Assembly: GCA_037139095.1 (NCBI GenBank)
Contig: JBAXHD010000075.1
Coordinates: 1 to 8,503 of the forward strand
Source: WLMZ01 sp037139095
GTDB taxonomy: Bacteria > Actinomycetota > Acidimicrobiia > Acidimicrobiales > Ilumatobacteraceae
Direction of reading: 5' to 3'
Length of the DNA: 8,503 nt
Below the pieces are notes generated by a model. It did not search any database and was not told the DNA's origin. It saw only the letters and a program-made list of their open reading frames with translations. The position numbers and the translations under genes were made by a program. Positions within the stretch are counted from its first letter, which is position 1. Each line of letters begins with the position of its first letter. Below are positions 1 through 5,611 of this stretch, in pieces.

Positions 1-131
1 ATGCCACGAACCGCGAACACCGTGACGGTGGCGAGGATTCCGAGAATCACGATGACGATCAGCAATTCAACGAGGGTGAAGCCCTTGTCCTTCTTGCCGC
101 TGGACTCTTCCAATTCGGTGTTCTTGTTCAT
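1..131 (-). CDS. Type IV pilin-like prepilin, N-terminal part (runs off left edge)
   Basis: Reading leftward from the ATG at 131, 43 codons are visible before the window ends. The protein begins with a 17-residue charged leader (MNKNTELEESSGKKDKG), then FTLVELLIVIVILGILATV. This is the classic class III signal: prepilin peptidase (PilD) cleaves after Gly17, Phe18 becomes the N-methylated first residue, and Glu22 is the conserved E+5. The hydrophobic stretch at about residues 18-41 is the N-terminal helix that holds the subunit in the membrane and packs in the filament core. A strong Shine-Dalgarno sequence (GGAGGA, 147-142) lies 10 nt before the ATG and fixes the start. The C-terminal globular domain is outside the window, so major pilin, minor pilin and type II secretion pseudopilin cannot be told apart. 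The leader is rather long and Glu/Lys-rich but within the type IVa range. Confidence 0.93.
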   Translation of the reverse strand, partial: MNKNTELEESSGKKDKGFTLVELLIVIVILGILATVTVFAVRG

Positions 132-390
132 GTTGGTGCGTTCCTCCGCAAGTTAGTTGTCCCACGAAACCCACCGAACAGAACCCGTTTGTTCATCCGG
201 TGCGAAATAGTCATCGGCACCACATCGCGAACCTTGAGAACCTTTTCGACAATTTTCTGAAAATCTTTCGTCGGCTCCCGCTCATGAGAAATTCAAGAAC
301 TTTGATCGCGTGCCGATACCTACTACGCACCCGCAGTCAGGCGACTGACAACGAAGCATCTGGTGCTCACACAGGCGAGAGGGAACAGCA
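132..390. promoter_or_regulatory. Divergent intergenic region between pilin and coiled-coil gene
   Basis: This 259-bp stretch separates two divergently read genes and must hold both promoters. It is visibly more AT-rich than the flanking genes. An odd palindrome ATTTTC-T-GAAAAT sits at 252-264 and could be an operator or simply an AT-rich patch. A TAACTT on the minus strand (155-150) is too close to the pilin ribosome binding site to be a convincing -10 box. On the plus strand TTGATC (302-307) resembles a -35 box but has no good -10 partner at normal spacing. I cannot assign either promoter confidently. Confidence 0.4.
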
Positions 391-951
391 ATGCGACGTA
401 GGTCAGATATGTGGCAAGAGCTCAATGAACCGGCTCAGGCGTTTTTGCCAGAGGTCGATGTGCAAGAAACACGCACAGCGGTTACTGAGGTACGCGAGCG
501 TCTTGACACGGTGGAGAGCCAGGTGTTGTCGCAGTACACATCGATCGCTGCCTATGCGCACATCGCACAGCAGTCAGTAGACACAGCTCGTGCCGAGGCC
601 CGTGCCGATCTCGATCGCGAGAAAAGTGTCTTGCTCTCGCTGATCGAGCGCATGCACGATGTGCAGCACGCCGATCCCGTTGGGGCCGATGCAGTGCAGC
701 GTTTGATCTCGCTCGAAGCTCGCTTCGATCAGATCAACGAACTGTTCTCGCAGTGCTTGCGCAACCAAGAAGAGCTGGCCAACTCGATCGCCTCGTTGCT
801 CACGAGTCGCACCAAAGCGCCGGCAAGTAAAGCTGGTGCAACCAAGTCGTCGCGCAGCCGTGCAACTGCCGGTGCCGCCGATGCTGCAGCGACGGTTCAC
901 GTCAACGATCACGGTTCGCGTAACCGTGACGATCTTGAGCTGGTGTCCTAA
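391..951 (+). CDS. Hypothetical coiled-coil protein with basic Ser/Ala/Lys-rich tail
   Basis: I do not recognise a family for this 186-residue protein. It has no signal peptide or membrane segment, so it should be cytoplasmic. Residues about 24-92 and 97-137 are charged and strongly helical with heptad-like spacing, interrupted by a short D95-P96-V97-G98 break, which suggests a two-helix coiled coil. Residues about 140-167 are low-complexity Ala/Ser/Lys/Arg (SKAGATKSSRSRATAGAA), followed by a short acidic end (DDLELVS). The ATG at 391 is preceded at suitable distance by GAGAGGGA (377-384); Met7 (409) is a less likely alternative start. The gene is divergent from the pilin gene and 38 bp upstream of rlmI. 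A perfect 8-bp inverted repeat (909-929) lies inside its last codons without a T-run. The helix/basic-tail build could suit scaffolding or nucleic-acid contact, but that is a guess. Confidence 0.7.
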   Translation: MRRRSDMWQELNEPAQAFLPEVDVQETRTAVTEVRERLDTVESQVLSQYTSIAAYAHIAQQSVDTARAEARADLDREKSVLLSLIERMHDVQHADPVGADAVQRLISLEARFDQINELFSQCLRNQEELANSIASLLTSRTKAPASKAGATKSSRSRATAGAADAAATVHVNDHGSRNRDDLELVS

Positions 952-975
952 GCACGAATCGGTAAGCGCGGCGCC

Positions 976-981
976 TACCCT
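976..981 (+). promoter_or_regulatory. Likely -10 element of rlmI (leaderless start)
   Basis: TACCCT, followed by C, lies 8 nt before the ATG at 990 in a 38-bp gap with no Shine-Dalgarno sequence. A transcript starting 7-9 nt after this box would begin at or next to the ATG, so the gene is probably read from a leaderless mRNA. No clear -35 box is visible. The same TAnnCTC pattern recurs before mce, ccr, the thiolase gene and dnaX. Confidence 0.5.
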
Positions 982-989
982 CTGTGCCT

Positions 990-2168
990 ATGGAAGCAAC
1001 GTTGGCGCTACGCGCCGGCCGTGAAAAATCAGTTCGTCGATTACACCCTTGGATCTTTAGCGGTGCAGTTGCCGACGTTCGTGGTAACCCCTCGCCTGGC
1101 GACACGGTTCGCGTCGTCTCTGCCCAGGGCGATTTCATTGGGTTTGGCGCGTATTCTCCCGACTCGCAATTGCGAGTTCGCATGTGGTCGTTCGATCCCG
1201 ACGCAGTGATCAACGACGAGTTCGTTGCCAATCGCGTCGTCACTGCAGCGCACCGTCGCGATGACTTAGCACCCATCAGCGACTCTGCGCGGCTCGTCTT
1301 CAGCGAGGCCGATGCCGTGCCCGGCGTTATCGCCGACCGCTATGGCAACTCAGTGGTGTTGCAACTCGGTACCGCTGCCGCCGACAAGTGGAGCGATGTA
1401 GTTGCAGATGCACTGATGTCGATCGACGGCGTCGATTGTGTCTACGAACGTTCCGATATCGATGCCCGCGAGCGCGAGGGACTTGCTCAGCGCACCGGCT
1501 TGCTGCGTGGCAATCAGCCGCCGCCAGAGTCGATCATCAACGAGCGCGGCTATCGCTTTTCCGTGGGTTTCACCGAAGGCCAAAAGACCGGCTTCTATCT
1601 CGATCAGCGCAATGCGCGTGCGGCCATTGCCGAGGTGGCTCAGGGCCGCCGGGTGCTCAATGCTTTTTCTTACACCGGGGCGTTCAGCGTGATTGCCGCG
1701 GCCACAGGCGCCACCGAAGTGACCAGTCTCGATTCGTCGGGTTCAGCGTTGGTTGGCGCTCGTCGCAATGCCGAACTGAATCAGGTTGCCGTTGGCGAGC
1801 AGATCGAGGGGGATGCGTTCGCCGAACTGCGCAAGCTGCGCGATCGTGCGCGCAGCTACGACCTGATTCTGCTGGATCCGCCCAAGCTTGCGCCCACCGA
1901 GGCTCAGGTAGAGCGAGCCAGCCGCGCCTACAAAGATCTCAACTTGTTGGCCGCCAAGCTGTTGGCACCAGGTGGCATCTTGATGACCTTCTCATGCAGC
2001 GGCGGTATGAGTCCCGACCTGTTTCAAAAGGTGGTCGCTGGTGCCGCGCTCGATGCTCGTCGCAACCTGCGCATCATCGGCCGACTCGATCAGCCGAGCG
2101 ACCATCCGGTGCCGTTGAACTTTCCAGAAGCTGCGTACCTCAAGGGCCTCATTCTCGAAGCCGACTGA
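990..2168 (+). CDS. rlmI: 23S rRNA (cytosine-C5) methyltransferase RlmI family
   Basis: This 392-residue SAM-dependent enzyme of the RlmI/YccW family methylates carbon 5 of a cytosine in 23S rRNA (C1962 in E. coli). Numbering below counts from the GTG at 984. The N-terminal PUA RNA-binding domain covers about residues 8-80 and contains GREKSVRRLHPWIFSGA, typical of the family. EGQKTGFYLDQR (198-209) precedes the Rossmann-fold domain. Motif I is VLNAFSYTGAFSV (224-236), the motif II acidic residue is Asp250, the DPPK motif is at 298-301, and SCSG (337-340) carries Cys338, the expected catalytic cysteine. Length matches the family (about 390-400). I prefer ATG 990 over GTG 984 because family members begin close to there and the upstream -10-like box fits it. 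The gene ends 18 bp from the convergent epimerase gene. The exact rRNA target in this organism is inferred. Confidence 0.93.
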   Translation: MEATLALRAGREKSVRRLHPWIFSGAVADVRGNPSPGDTVRVVSAQGDFIGFGAYSPDSQLRVRMWSFDPDAVINDEFVANRVVTAAHRRDDLAPISDSARLVFSEADAVPGVIADRYGNSVVLQLGTAAADKWSDVVADALMSIDGVDCVYERSDIDAREREGLAQRTGLLRGNQPPPESIINERGYRFSVGFTEGQKTGFYLDQRNARAAIAEVAQGRRVLNAFSYTGAFSVIAAATGATEVTSLDSSGSALVGARRNAELNQVAVGEQIEGDAFAELRKLRDRARSYDLILLDPPKLAPTEAQVERASRAYKDLNLLAAKLLAPGGILMTFSCSGGMSPDLFQKVVAGAALDARRNLRIIGRLDQPSDHPVPLNFPEAAYLKGLILEAD

Positions 2169-2187
2169 AATGACGGGCGACTGAAAT
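2162..2187. repeat. 10-bp direct repeat spanning the rlmI/mce stop codons
   Basis: CGACTGAAAT occurs at 2162-2171 and again at 2178-2187, a 16-bp period. The first copy contains the rlmI stop codon TGA and the second runs into the stop of the convergent epimerase gene. It may be a small local duplication at the gene junction. No terminator hairpin is visible between these two genes. Confidence 0.55.
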
Positions 2188-2603
2188 CAGTGGCCGCTGG
2201 CCGGCTCTTGCACGAGCTCGATCAGCGTGCCGAAGCTGCCCTTGGGATGAATGAATGCAACGGTGGTGTTGCGGCTTCCCGGACGAGGTGCTTTGTCGAT
2301 TGGCGTTGCGCCCGCTGCGATCATCGAAGCCAACGCCTCGGCGCAGTCATTCACCCGATAGCCGATGTGGTGCAGACCTTCGCCGCGCTTCTCAATGGCC
2401 TTGGCCACTGGTGAGTTCTCGTTGGTGGGCGTGAGCAACTGGATGTAGCTCTCGGCCACCTTCAGCAGCGCCTCTTCGACCCCATCGGACTCAACCGTTT
2501 CGCGATGCTCAACCGTTGCGCCAAACGCGCGCTGGTAATAGTCGATTGCGGCCTCGAGGTCGCGTACGGCAATGGCAACGTGGTCAATCTCTGTCAGCAA
2601 CAT
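2187..2603 (-). CDS. mce: Methylmalonyl-CoA/ethylmalonyl-CoA epimerase
   Basis: This 138-residue protein of the vicinal oxygen chelate (glyoxalase) superfamily interconverts the 2R and 2S epimers of methylmalonyl-CoA and, in the ethylmalonyl-CoA pathway, of ethylmalonyl-CoA. Two VOC modules are visible: IDHVAIAVRDLEAAIDYY (6-23) and GLHHIGYRV (76-84) with its C-terminal strand FIHPKGSFGTLIELVQ (117-132). The expected divalent-metal ligands are present: His8, Gln55 (in YIQLL), His78 or His79, and Glu129. Length is normal for bacterial epimerases. It is read in the same direction as ccr, 104 bp downstream of it, but a strong hairpin in between and its own promoter-like box suggest separate transcription. 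There is no Shine-Dalgarno sequence; the start fits a leaderless mRNA. The ccr neighbour supports a role on C4/C5 dicarboxylic acyl-CoA thioesters. Another VOC enzyme is possible but less likely. Confidence 0.9.
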   Translation of the reverse strand: MLLTEIDHVAIAVRDLEAAIDYYQRAFGATVEHRETVESDGVEEALLKVAESYIQLLTPTNENSPVAKAIEKRGEGLHHIGYRVNDCAEALASMIAAGATPIDKAPRPGSRNTTVAFIHPKGSFGTLIELVQEPASGH

Positions 2604-2609
2604 GCGACG

Positions 2610-2632
2610 AGCCTACGGCCGACACATCGGCC
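2610..2632 (-). promoter_or_regulatory. Promoter of mce: -10 box plus adjoining palindrome
   Basis: On the minus strand TAGGCT (2615-2610), followed by C, lies 6 nt before the epimerase ATG, so the mRNA probably starts at or next to the start codon. Immediately upstream, where the promoter spacer lies, is a perfect inverted repeat GGCCGA-4 nt-TCGGCC (2617-2632). A symmetric site in that position could be a repressor operator. No clear -35 box is seen. Confidence 0.5.
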
Positions 2633-2650
2633 ACTGCTAACTGTCGTCAA

Positions 2651-2681
2651 GCGTCAGCGCACGGCAACCGTGCGCTGACGC
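2651..2681 (-). terminator. Strong hairpin terminator downstream of ccr
   Basis: A perfect 14-bp stem (GCGTCAGCGCACGG and its complement) encloses a 3-nt loop. It begins 26 nt beyond the ccr stop codon in the direction of ccr transcription. The following bases on the minus strand, TTGACGACAG, are only weakly U-rich. GC-rich hairpins without a good U-run are common at actinobacterial gene ends. It separates ccr from mce and probably stops or reduces read-through. Confidence 0.75.
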
Positions 2682-2707
2682 GTCACAGAGCTACAGAGTT
2701 ACTGCGA

Positions 2708-4048
2708 TCAGCCGCCGTGACGGCGGAAGATGGTGATCTTGTCTTCGCCGATGAGCTCGCGCTTCTCGGGGTTATCGATGCCGAGGCCTTCGGTGGGGGC
2801 CAGGCACAAAATGCCGATCTTGCCCTCGTGCTCGTTGCGGTGAATCTTCAACGAGGCAGCGCCCACTTCCTCGAGCGGATACACGGCCGACAGCAGCGGC
2901 TGGATGCGGCCCATGTCGATGAGACGGTTGGCCTGCCATGCCTCGGAGTAGTTGGCGAAGTGCGAGCCGATGAGGCGCTTGAGCTTCATCCAGAAGTGGC
3001 GGTTGTCGAACTCGACCATGTAGCCAGCGGTTGCTGCACATGTGACCACGGTGCCGCCGCGGCGACAAGCAAAGATCGAGGCACCCATGGTCTGGCGACC
3101 AACATGCTCGAACACGATGTCTGGGTCGTCGCCGGTGAGTGAGCGAATCTTCTTGCCGAAGCGGCGCCATTCGCTTTCGTCTTGGGTCACATCGTCTTTC
3201 CAGAACTTGTAGCCCTCGGCCTTGCGGTCGATGACGGCCTCGACACCAAGTTCGTTGAGCAGCGCGGCCTTCTCGGGAGAGCTGACCACACCAACGGGGA
3301 TGCCGCCGCCGTTGAGTACGTATTGCGTGGCGTAGCCGCCGATGCCGCCGGTGGCGCCCCAAATGAGCACGGTGTCGCCCTGCTTCATGCGTGCGCCGTT
3401 CTCGCTCACGAGCATGCGGTAGCTGGTGCTGTTGCACAAAGCGTTGACCGCTGACTCTTCCCAGGTGAGGTGGCTGGGCTTGGGCATGAGCTGGTTGGCC
3501 TTCACGATGGTGAGATCGGCCAAGCCACCGAAGTTGGTCTCGAAGCCCCAGATGCGCTGGTTGCTCGCGTGCATCGAGTCGTTGTGAGCGGTTGGGTCTT
3601 GATCGTCGACATGGTTGCAATGCACGGTGACTCGGTCGCCCGGCTTCCAGTTGCGCACAGCTGAGCCAACGCGCAACACCACGCCCGAAGCGTCGGAACC
3701 CACGATGTGATAGTCGAGCGCGTGACGACGGCCAAGCTCGCTCTCTTTGCCGAGGCGATCGAGAAAGCCGAAGGTTGGCAGCGGCTCGAAAATGCTGGTC
3801 CACACGGTGTTGAAGTTGATCGAGCTGGCCATCACGGCAACCACGGCTTCGTCGGGGCCAATCTCGGGCCGAGCCACGGTGCCAACATGCAAGCTCTTGC
3901 GTGGGTCCTTGTCGGCTGACGCAACGCCTTCAAACATGTTGGCGTCTTCGCGGCGCACATAGGCGGCCCGATACGAGTCGGGCAACGGGATGCTGCTGAG
4001 TTCTTCTCCGGATGCGCCTGCTTGGATGGCTTCAAGGATCTTTTGCAT
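2708..4048 (-). CDS. ccr: Crotonyl-CoA carboxylase/reductase
   Basis: This 446-residue enzyme of the medium-chain dehydrogenase/reductase superfamily reductively carboxylates crotonyl-CoA with CO2 and NADPH to (2S)-ethylmalonyl-CoA, the signature step of the ethylmalonyl-CoA pathway. The N-terminal catalytic domain carries SSINFNTVWTSIF (75-87) and WGFETNFGGLA (167-177). The NADPH-binding Rossmann loop is GATGGIGGYATQY (231-243). IGSHFANYSEAW (360-371) lies in the C-terminal part. Residues Asn80, Phe169, Glu170 and His363 correspond to the CO2-binding set described for the Kitasatospora setae enzyme (N81, F170, E171, H365), so this should be a true carboxylase and not a plain enoyl reductase. 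Full family length. The ATG has no usable Shine-Dalgarno (GAGG touches it directly) but lies 6 nt after a -10 box overlapped by a palindromic site. It is divergent from the thiolase gene. Besides C2 assimilation, it could make ethylmalonyl-CoA extender units, but no polyketide genes are in view. Confidence 0.95.
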   Translation of the reverse strand: MQKILEAIQAGASGEELSSIPLPDSYRAAYVRREDANMFEGVASADKDPRKSLHVGTVARPEIGPDEAVVAVMASSINFNTVWTSIFEPLPTFGFLDRLGKESELGRRHALDYHIVGSDASGVVLRVGSAVRNWKPGDRVTVHCNHVDDQDPTAHNDSMHASNQRIWGFETNFGGLADLTIVKANQLMPKPSHLTWEESAVNALCNSTSYRMLVSENGARMKQGDTVLIWGATGGIGGYATQYVLNGGGIPVGVVSSPEKAALLNELGVEAVIDRKAEGYKFWKDDVTQDESEWRRFGKKIRSLTGDDPDIVFEHVGRQTMGASIFACRRGGTVVTCAATAGYMVEFDNRHFWMKLKRLIGSHFANYSEAWQANRLIDMGRIQPLLSAVYPLEEVGAASLKIHRNEHEGKIGILCLAPTEGLGIDNPEKRELIGEDKITIFRRHGG

Positions 4049-4054
4049 CCTCAG

Positions 4055-4060
4055 AGGTTA
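4055..4060 (-). promoter_or_regulatory. Likely -10 element of ccr (leaderless start)
   Basis: On the minus strand TAACCT, followed by C, lies 6 nt before the ccr ATG at 4048. A weak -35 candidate TAGAGA (4084-4079) is 18 bp upstream. The box overlaps the first three bases of the palindromic site at 4058-4073, so a protein bound there would block this promoter. Confidence 0.5.
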
Positions 4061-4073
4061 CCGATTGGTAGCA
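4058..4073. promoter_or_regulatory. Candidate operator, site 1 (ccr side)
   Basis: TTACCGATTGGTAGCA contains the inverted repeat TACC-4 nt-GGTA and matches site 2 at 4149-4164 in 14 of 16 bases. It overlaps the presumed ccr -10 box. The short symmetric form resembles operators of TetR-type regulators in general, but no regulator gene lies in this window and the binding protein is unknown. Confidence 0.5.
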
Positions 4074-4101
4074 AACCATCTCTAACCCATCCGCACCGTT
4101 T

Positions 4102-4140
4102 GTGAAGCCCGTGGGTGAAGCCGGCGGGTGCAGCCCGCTT
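4102..4140. repeat. Three tandem imperfect 13-bp repeats between ccr and thiolase genes
   Basis: The units are GTGAAGCCCGTGG (4102-4114), GTGAAGCCGGCGG (4115-4127) and GTGCAGCCCGCTT (4128-4140). Units 1 and 2 match in 11 of 13 bases, and all three share GTGnAGCC. They lie midway between the two palindromic sites of this divergent control region. Repeats placed like this often bind a regulator cooperatively; replication slippage without function is the alternative. Confidence 0.6.
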
Positions 4141-4148
4141 CTGCTCGC

Positions 4149-4164
4149 TTACCGCTCGGTAGCA
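4149..4164. promoter_or_regulatory. Candidate operator, site 2 (thiolase side)
   Basis: TTACCGCTCGGTAGCA holds the perfect inverted repeat TACCG-2 nt-CGGTA and is a near copy of site 1, 91 bp away in the same orientation. It lies directly upstream of, or within, the thiolase promoter: TAGCAT (4160-4165) overlaps it and TACGCT (4174-4179) is 9 bp downstream. Together the two sites could coordinate the divergent genes. Confidence 0.55.
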
Positions 4165-4173
4165 TCTCTGGCC

Positions 4174-4227
4174 TACGCTCGGATTCATTGAAATCGACCG
4201 CTTGCGGTCCCAAAGAAAGGTCTGGCC
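4174..4227 (+). promoter_or_regulatory. Thiolase promoter -10 box and 5' leader with hairpin and RBS
   Basis: TACGCT followed by C (4174-4180) is the best -10 candidate and would give a leader of about 40 nt. The leader contains a short perfect hairpin, GACCG-CTTG-CGGTC (4196-4209), whose G(CUUG)C tetraloop is a known stable type. A good ribosome binding site GAAAGG (4215-4220) lies 7 nt before the ATG. The hairpin ends 5 nt before this site, so it could influence ribosome access or protect the 5' end. Confidence 0.5.
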
Positions 4228-5409
4228 ATGGCCGGTTCATACATCGTTGCTGGAGCACGTACCCCTATTGGCAAGATGAGCGGCGCCCTCGCCAGCTTCA
4301 GCGCTGCCGAGCTCGGCGGTTTCGCCATTAAGGCCGCTCTCGAGCGTGCTGGCGTTTCACCCGAAGCCGTTGAGCACGTGATCATGGGCCAAGTGCTCAT
4401 GGCAGGTCAGGGCCAGGTGCCTTCACGCCAGGCAGCCGTCAAGGCTGGCATCCCAATGAACGTGCCCAGCATCAACATCAACAAGGTGTGCTTGTCGGGT
4501 CTCAACAGCATCTACCTGGCCGATCAGATGATCGCTTCGGGCGATGCAGACATCGTGATCGCTGGCGGTATGGAGAGCATGACCAATGCCCCTTACTTGG
4601 CGCCCGGCGCGCGTGGCGGCTTCCGCTATGGCAACACCGAGCTCTCTGACGCCATCATCAAAGACGGTCTCTGGTGCGCATTCGATGCATGCCTGATGGG
4701 CCTCGGCACCGATCGCTACGTTGGCGACACCATCACCCGCGAACAGCAAGACGAGCTCGCAATGAAGAGCAACGTTCGCGCAGCAGCCGCCATCGCAGCC
4801 GGCCGTTTCACCGACGAGATCATCCCGGTCTCGATTCCTCAGCGCAAGGGCGATGCCCTCATTGTCGACACCGACGAAGGCGTGCGTGCCAACACCACGA
4901 TGGAGTCACTCGGCGGCCTGAAGCCAGCATTCGACAAGGCGGGCAGCATTACTGCCGCCAACGCTTCGCAGATCAGCGACGGCGGCTCGGCCGTGGTCAT
5001 GATGTCGGCCAAGGCGCTCGAGGCCTACGGCGTTCAGCCACTCGGTCAGGTTGTTGGCTACGGCATGGTTGCCGGCCCCGACAGCGCCTCGTTGCTGCAC
5101 CAGCCAAGCCGCGCCATCCTCAAGGCCCTCGCCCGTGCGGGCAAGAGCGTGGGCGATGTCGACCTGTTCGAGCTCAACGAGGCCTTTGCCGCAGTTGGTA
5201 TCGCATCGATGGCCGAACTGGGCATCACCGACGAGATCACCAACGTGAACGGTGGCGCCATCGCCCTTGGTCACCCAATCGGTATGAGCGGCAACCGTTT
5301 GGCACTCACTGTGTTGCACGAGCTGCGTCGTCGTGGCGGCGGCATGGGCGCTGTGGCCCTGTGTGGTGGCGGCGGCCAGGGCGATGCCCTGCTCGTTCGC
5401 ACCGTCTGA
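4228..5409 (+). CDS. Acetyl-CoA C-acetyltransferase (thiolase II type)
   Basis: This 393-residue thiolase condenses two acetyl-CoA to acetoacetyl-CoA or cleaves the product. It is full length for the biosynthetic/degradative acetyl-CoA acetyltransferase family (AtoB/PhaA/ThlA-like). The N-terminal YIVAGARTPIGK (5-16) is typical. The acyl-accepting nucleophile is Cys88 in NKVCLSGLNS (85-94). NEAF (317-320), His349 in GHPIGMSGNR (348-357) and Cys379 in CGGGGQGDA (379-387) complete the active site. GMSG in place of the more usual GASG in the last loop is a minor family variant. The start is set by the RBS 7 nt upstream. Divergence from ccr suggests it feeds acetoacetyl-CoA into the route towards crotonyl-CoA, though the reductase and dehydratase needed in between are not in this window. 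A 3-ketoacyl-CoA thiolase of beta-oxidation with broader chain length cannot be excluded. Confidence 0.92.
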   Translation: MAGSYIVAGARTPIGKMSGALASFSAAELGGFAIKAALERAGVSPEAVEHVIMGQVLMAGQGQVPSRQAAVKAGIPMNVPSININKVCLSGLNSIYLADQMIASGDADIVIAGGMESMTNAPYLAPGARGGFRYGNTELSDAIIKDGLWCAFDACLMGLGTDRYVGDTITREQQDELAMKSNVRAAAAIAAGRFTDEIIPVSIPQRKGDALIVDTDEGVRANTTMESLGGLKPAFDKAGSITAANASQISDGGSAVVMMSAKALEAYGVQPLGQVVGYGMVAGPDSASLLHQPSRAILKALARAGKSVGDVDLFELNEAFAAVGIASMAELGITDEITNVNGGAIALGHPIGMSGNRLALTVLHELRRRGGGMGAVALCGGGGQGDALLVRTV

Positions 5410-5411
5410 TC

Positions 5412-5437
5412 AGCCAAAAGTAAAGATTTGGTTTTTC
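5412..5437 (+). terminator. Probable intrinsic terminator of the thiolase gene
   Basis: Two bases after the TGA stop, AGCCAAA (5412-5418) can pair with TTTGGTT (5427-5433), giving 7 pairs including one G-U around an 8-nt loop. The T-run at 5432-5436 partly overlaps the 3' arm. The stem is weak, but position and T-run fit an intrinsic terminator. Confidence 0.55.
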
Positions 5438-5441
5438 TACG

Positions 5442-5479
5442 CAACGATCGTTGACACCGTTTCGTAACTTTCGTAACGT
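5442..5479 (+). promoter_or_regulatory. Intergenic promoter with overlapping 12-bp palindrome
   Basis: A perfect -35 box TTGACA (5451-5456) is separated by 17 bp from TAACGT (5474-5479), which fits the TAnnnT form of a -10 box. A perfect 12-bp palindrome CAACGATCGTTG (5442-5453) overlaps the first half of the -35 box, as an operator would. The spacer and -10 region consist of two tandem copies of TTTCGTAAC (5460-5477) plus GTAAC (5478-5482). Transcription would run rightward from about 5486. No protein gene lies on this strand until 8189, so the product would be an RNA. Confidence 0.6.
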
Positions 5480-5485
5480 AACTGA

Positions 5486-5611
5486 CACAAACCAACTACC
5501 CCGGTTGTCGAGCCTCTTCTCTCGGCCGCCGGGCAATATCTGAGGTACCACCTTTGCAGCTGGCTCATCCGCCCGCTACCAGCTTTAAGGGTGGTACCTC
5601 AGCCCATTTTT
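5486..5611 (+). ncRNA. Candidate small RNA ending in a long hairpin
   Basis: This is inferred from a promoter at 5451-5479 followed by a very long hairpin and a T-run; there is no open reading frame with a start signal in between. The hairpin (5540-5602) has a 13-bp perfect outer stem (CTGAGGTACCACC, 5540-5552, with 5590-5602). The pairing continues inward for 11 more positions with two G-U pairs and one C-U mismatch, closing a 15-nt loop (5564-5578). TTTTT follows at 5607-5611. The RNA would be roughly 125 nt. It matches no RNA family I know. Read-through past 5611 would produce RNA antisense to recR. Alternatives are a strong terminator only, or a small inverted-repeat element. Confidence 0.4.

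Noticed and set aside
200..580. 126-codon frame beginning in the intergenic region and overlapping the coiled-coil gene
   Set aside because: Arg/Ser/His/Cys-rich composition, no ribosome binding site, and it conflicts with the better supported frame from 391.
984..989. GTG at 984 as the rlmI start
   Set aside because: It is only 2 nt from the likely -10 box and lacks a Shine-Dalgarno sequence; ATG 990 fits family N-termini and a leaderless start.
5586..5598. AAGGGTGGTACC resembles the core of T-box riboswitches
   Set aside because: The conserved bases after ACC are TCAG instead of GCG, the segment is fully paired in a perfect inverted repeat centred elsewhere, there is little room for a Stem I with specifier loop, and no aminoacyl-tRNA synthetase or amino-acid gene follows on that strand.
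5540..5602. Integron attC site or MITE
   Set aside because: The length and inverted-repeat form fit loosely, but the attC core motifs (GTTRRRY and its partner) are absent, there is no integrase or cassette array, and no target-site duplication is evident.
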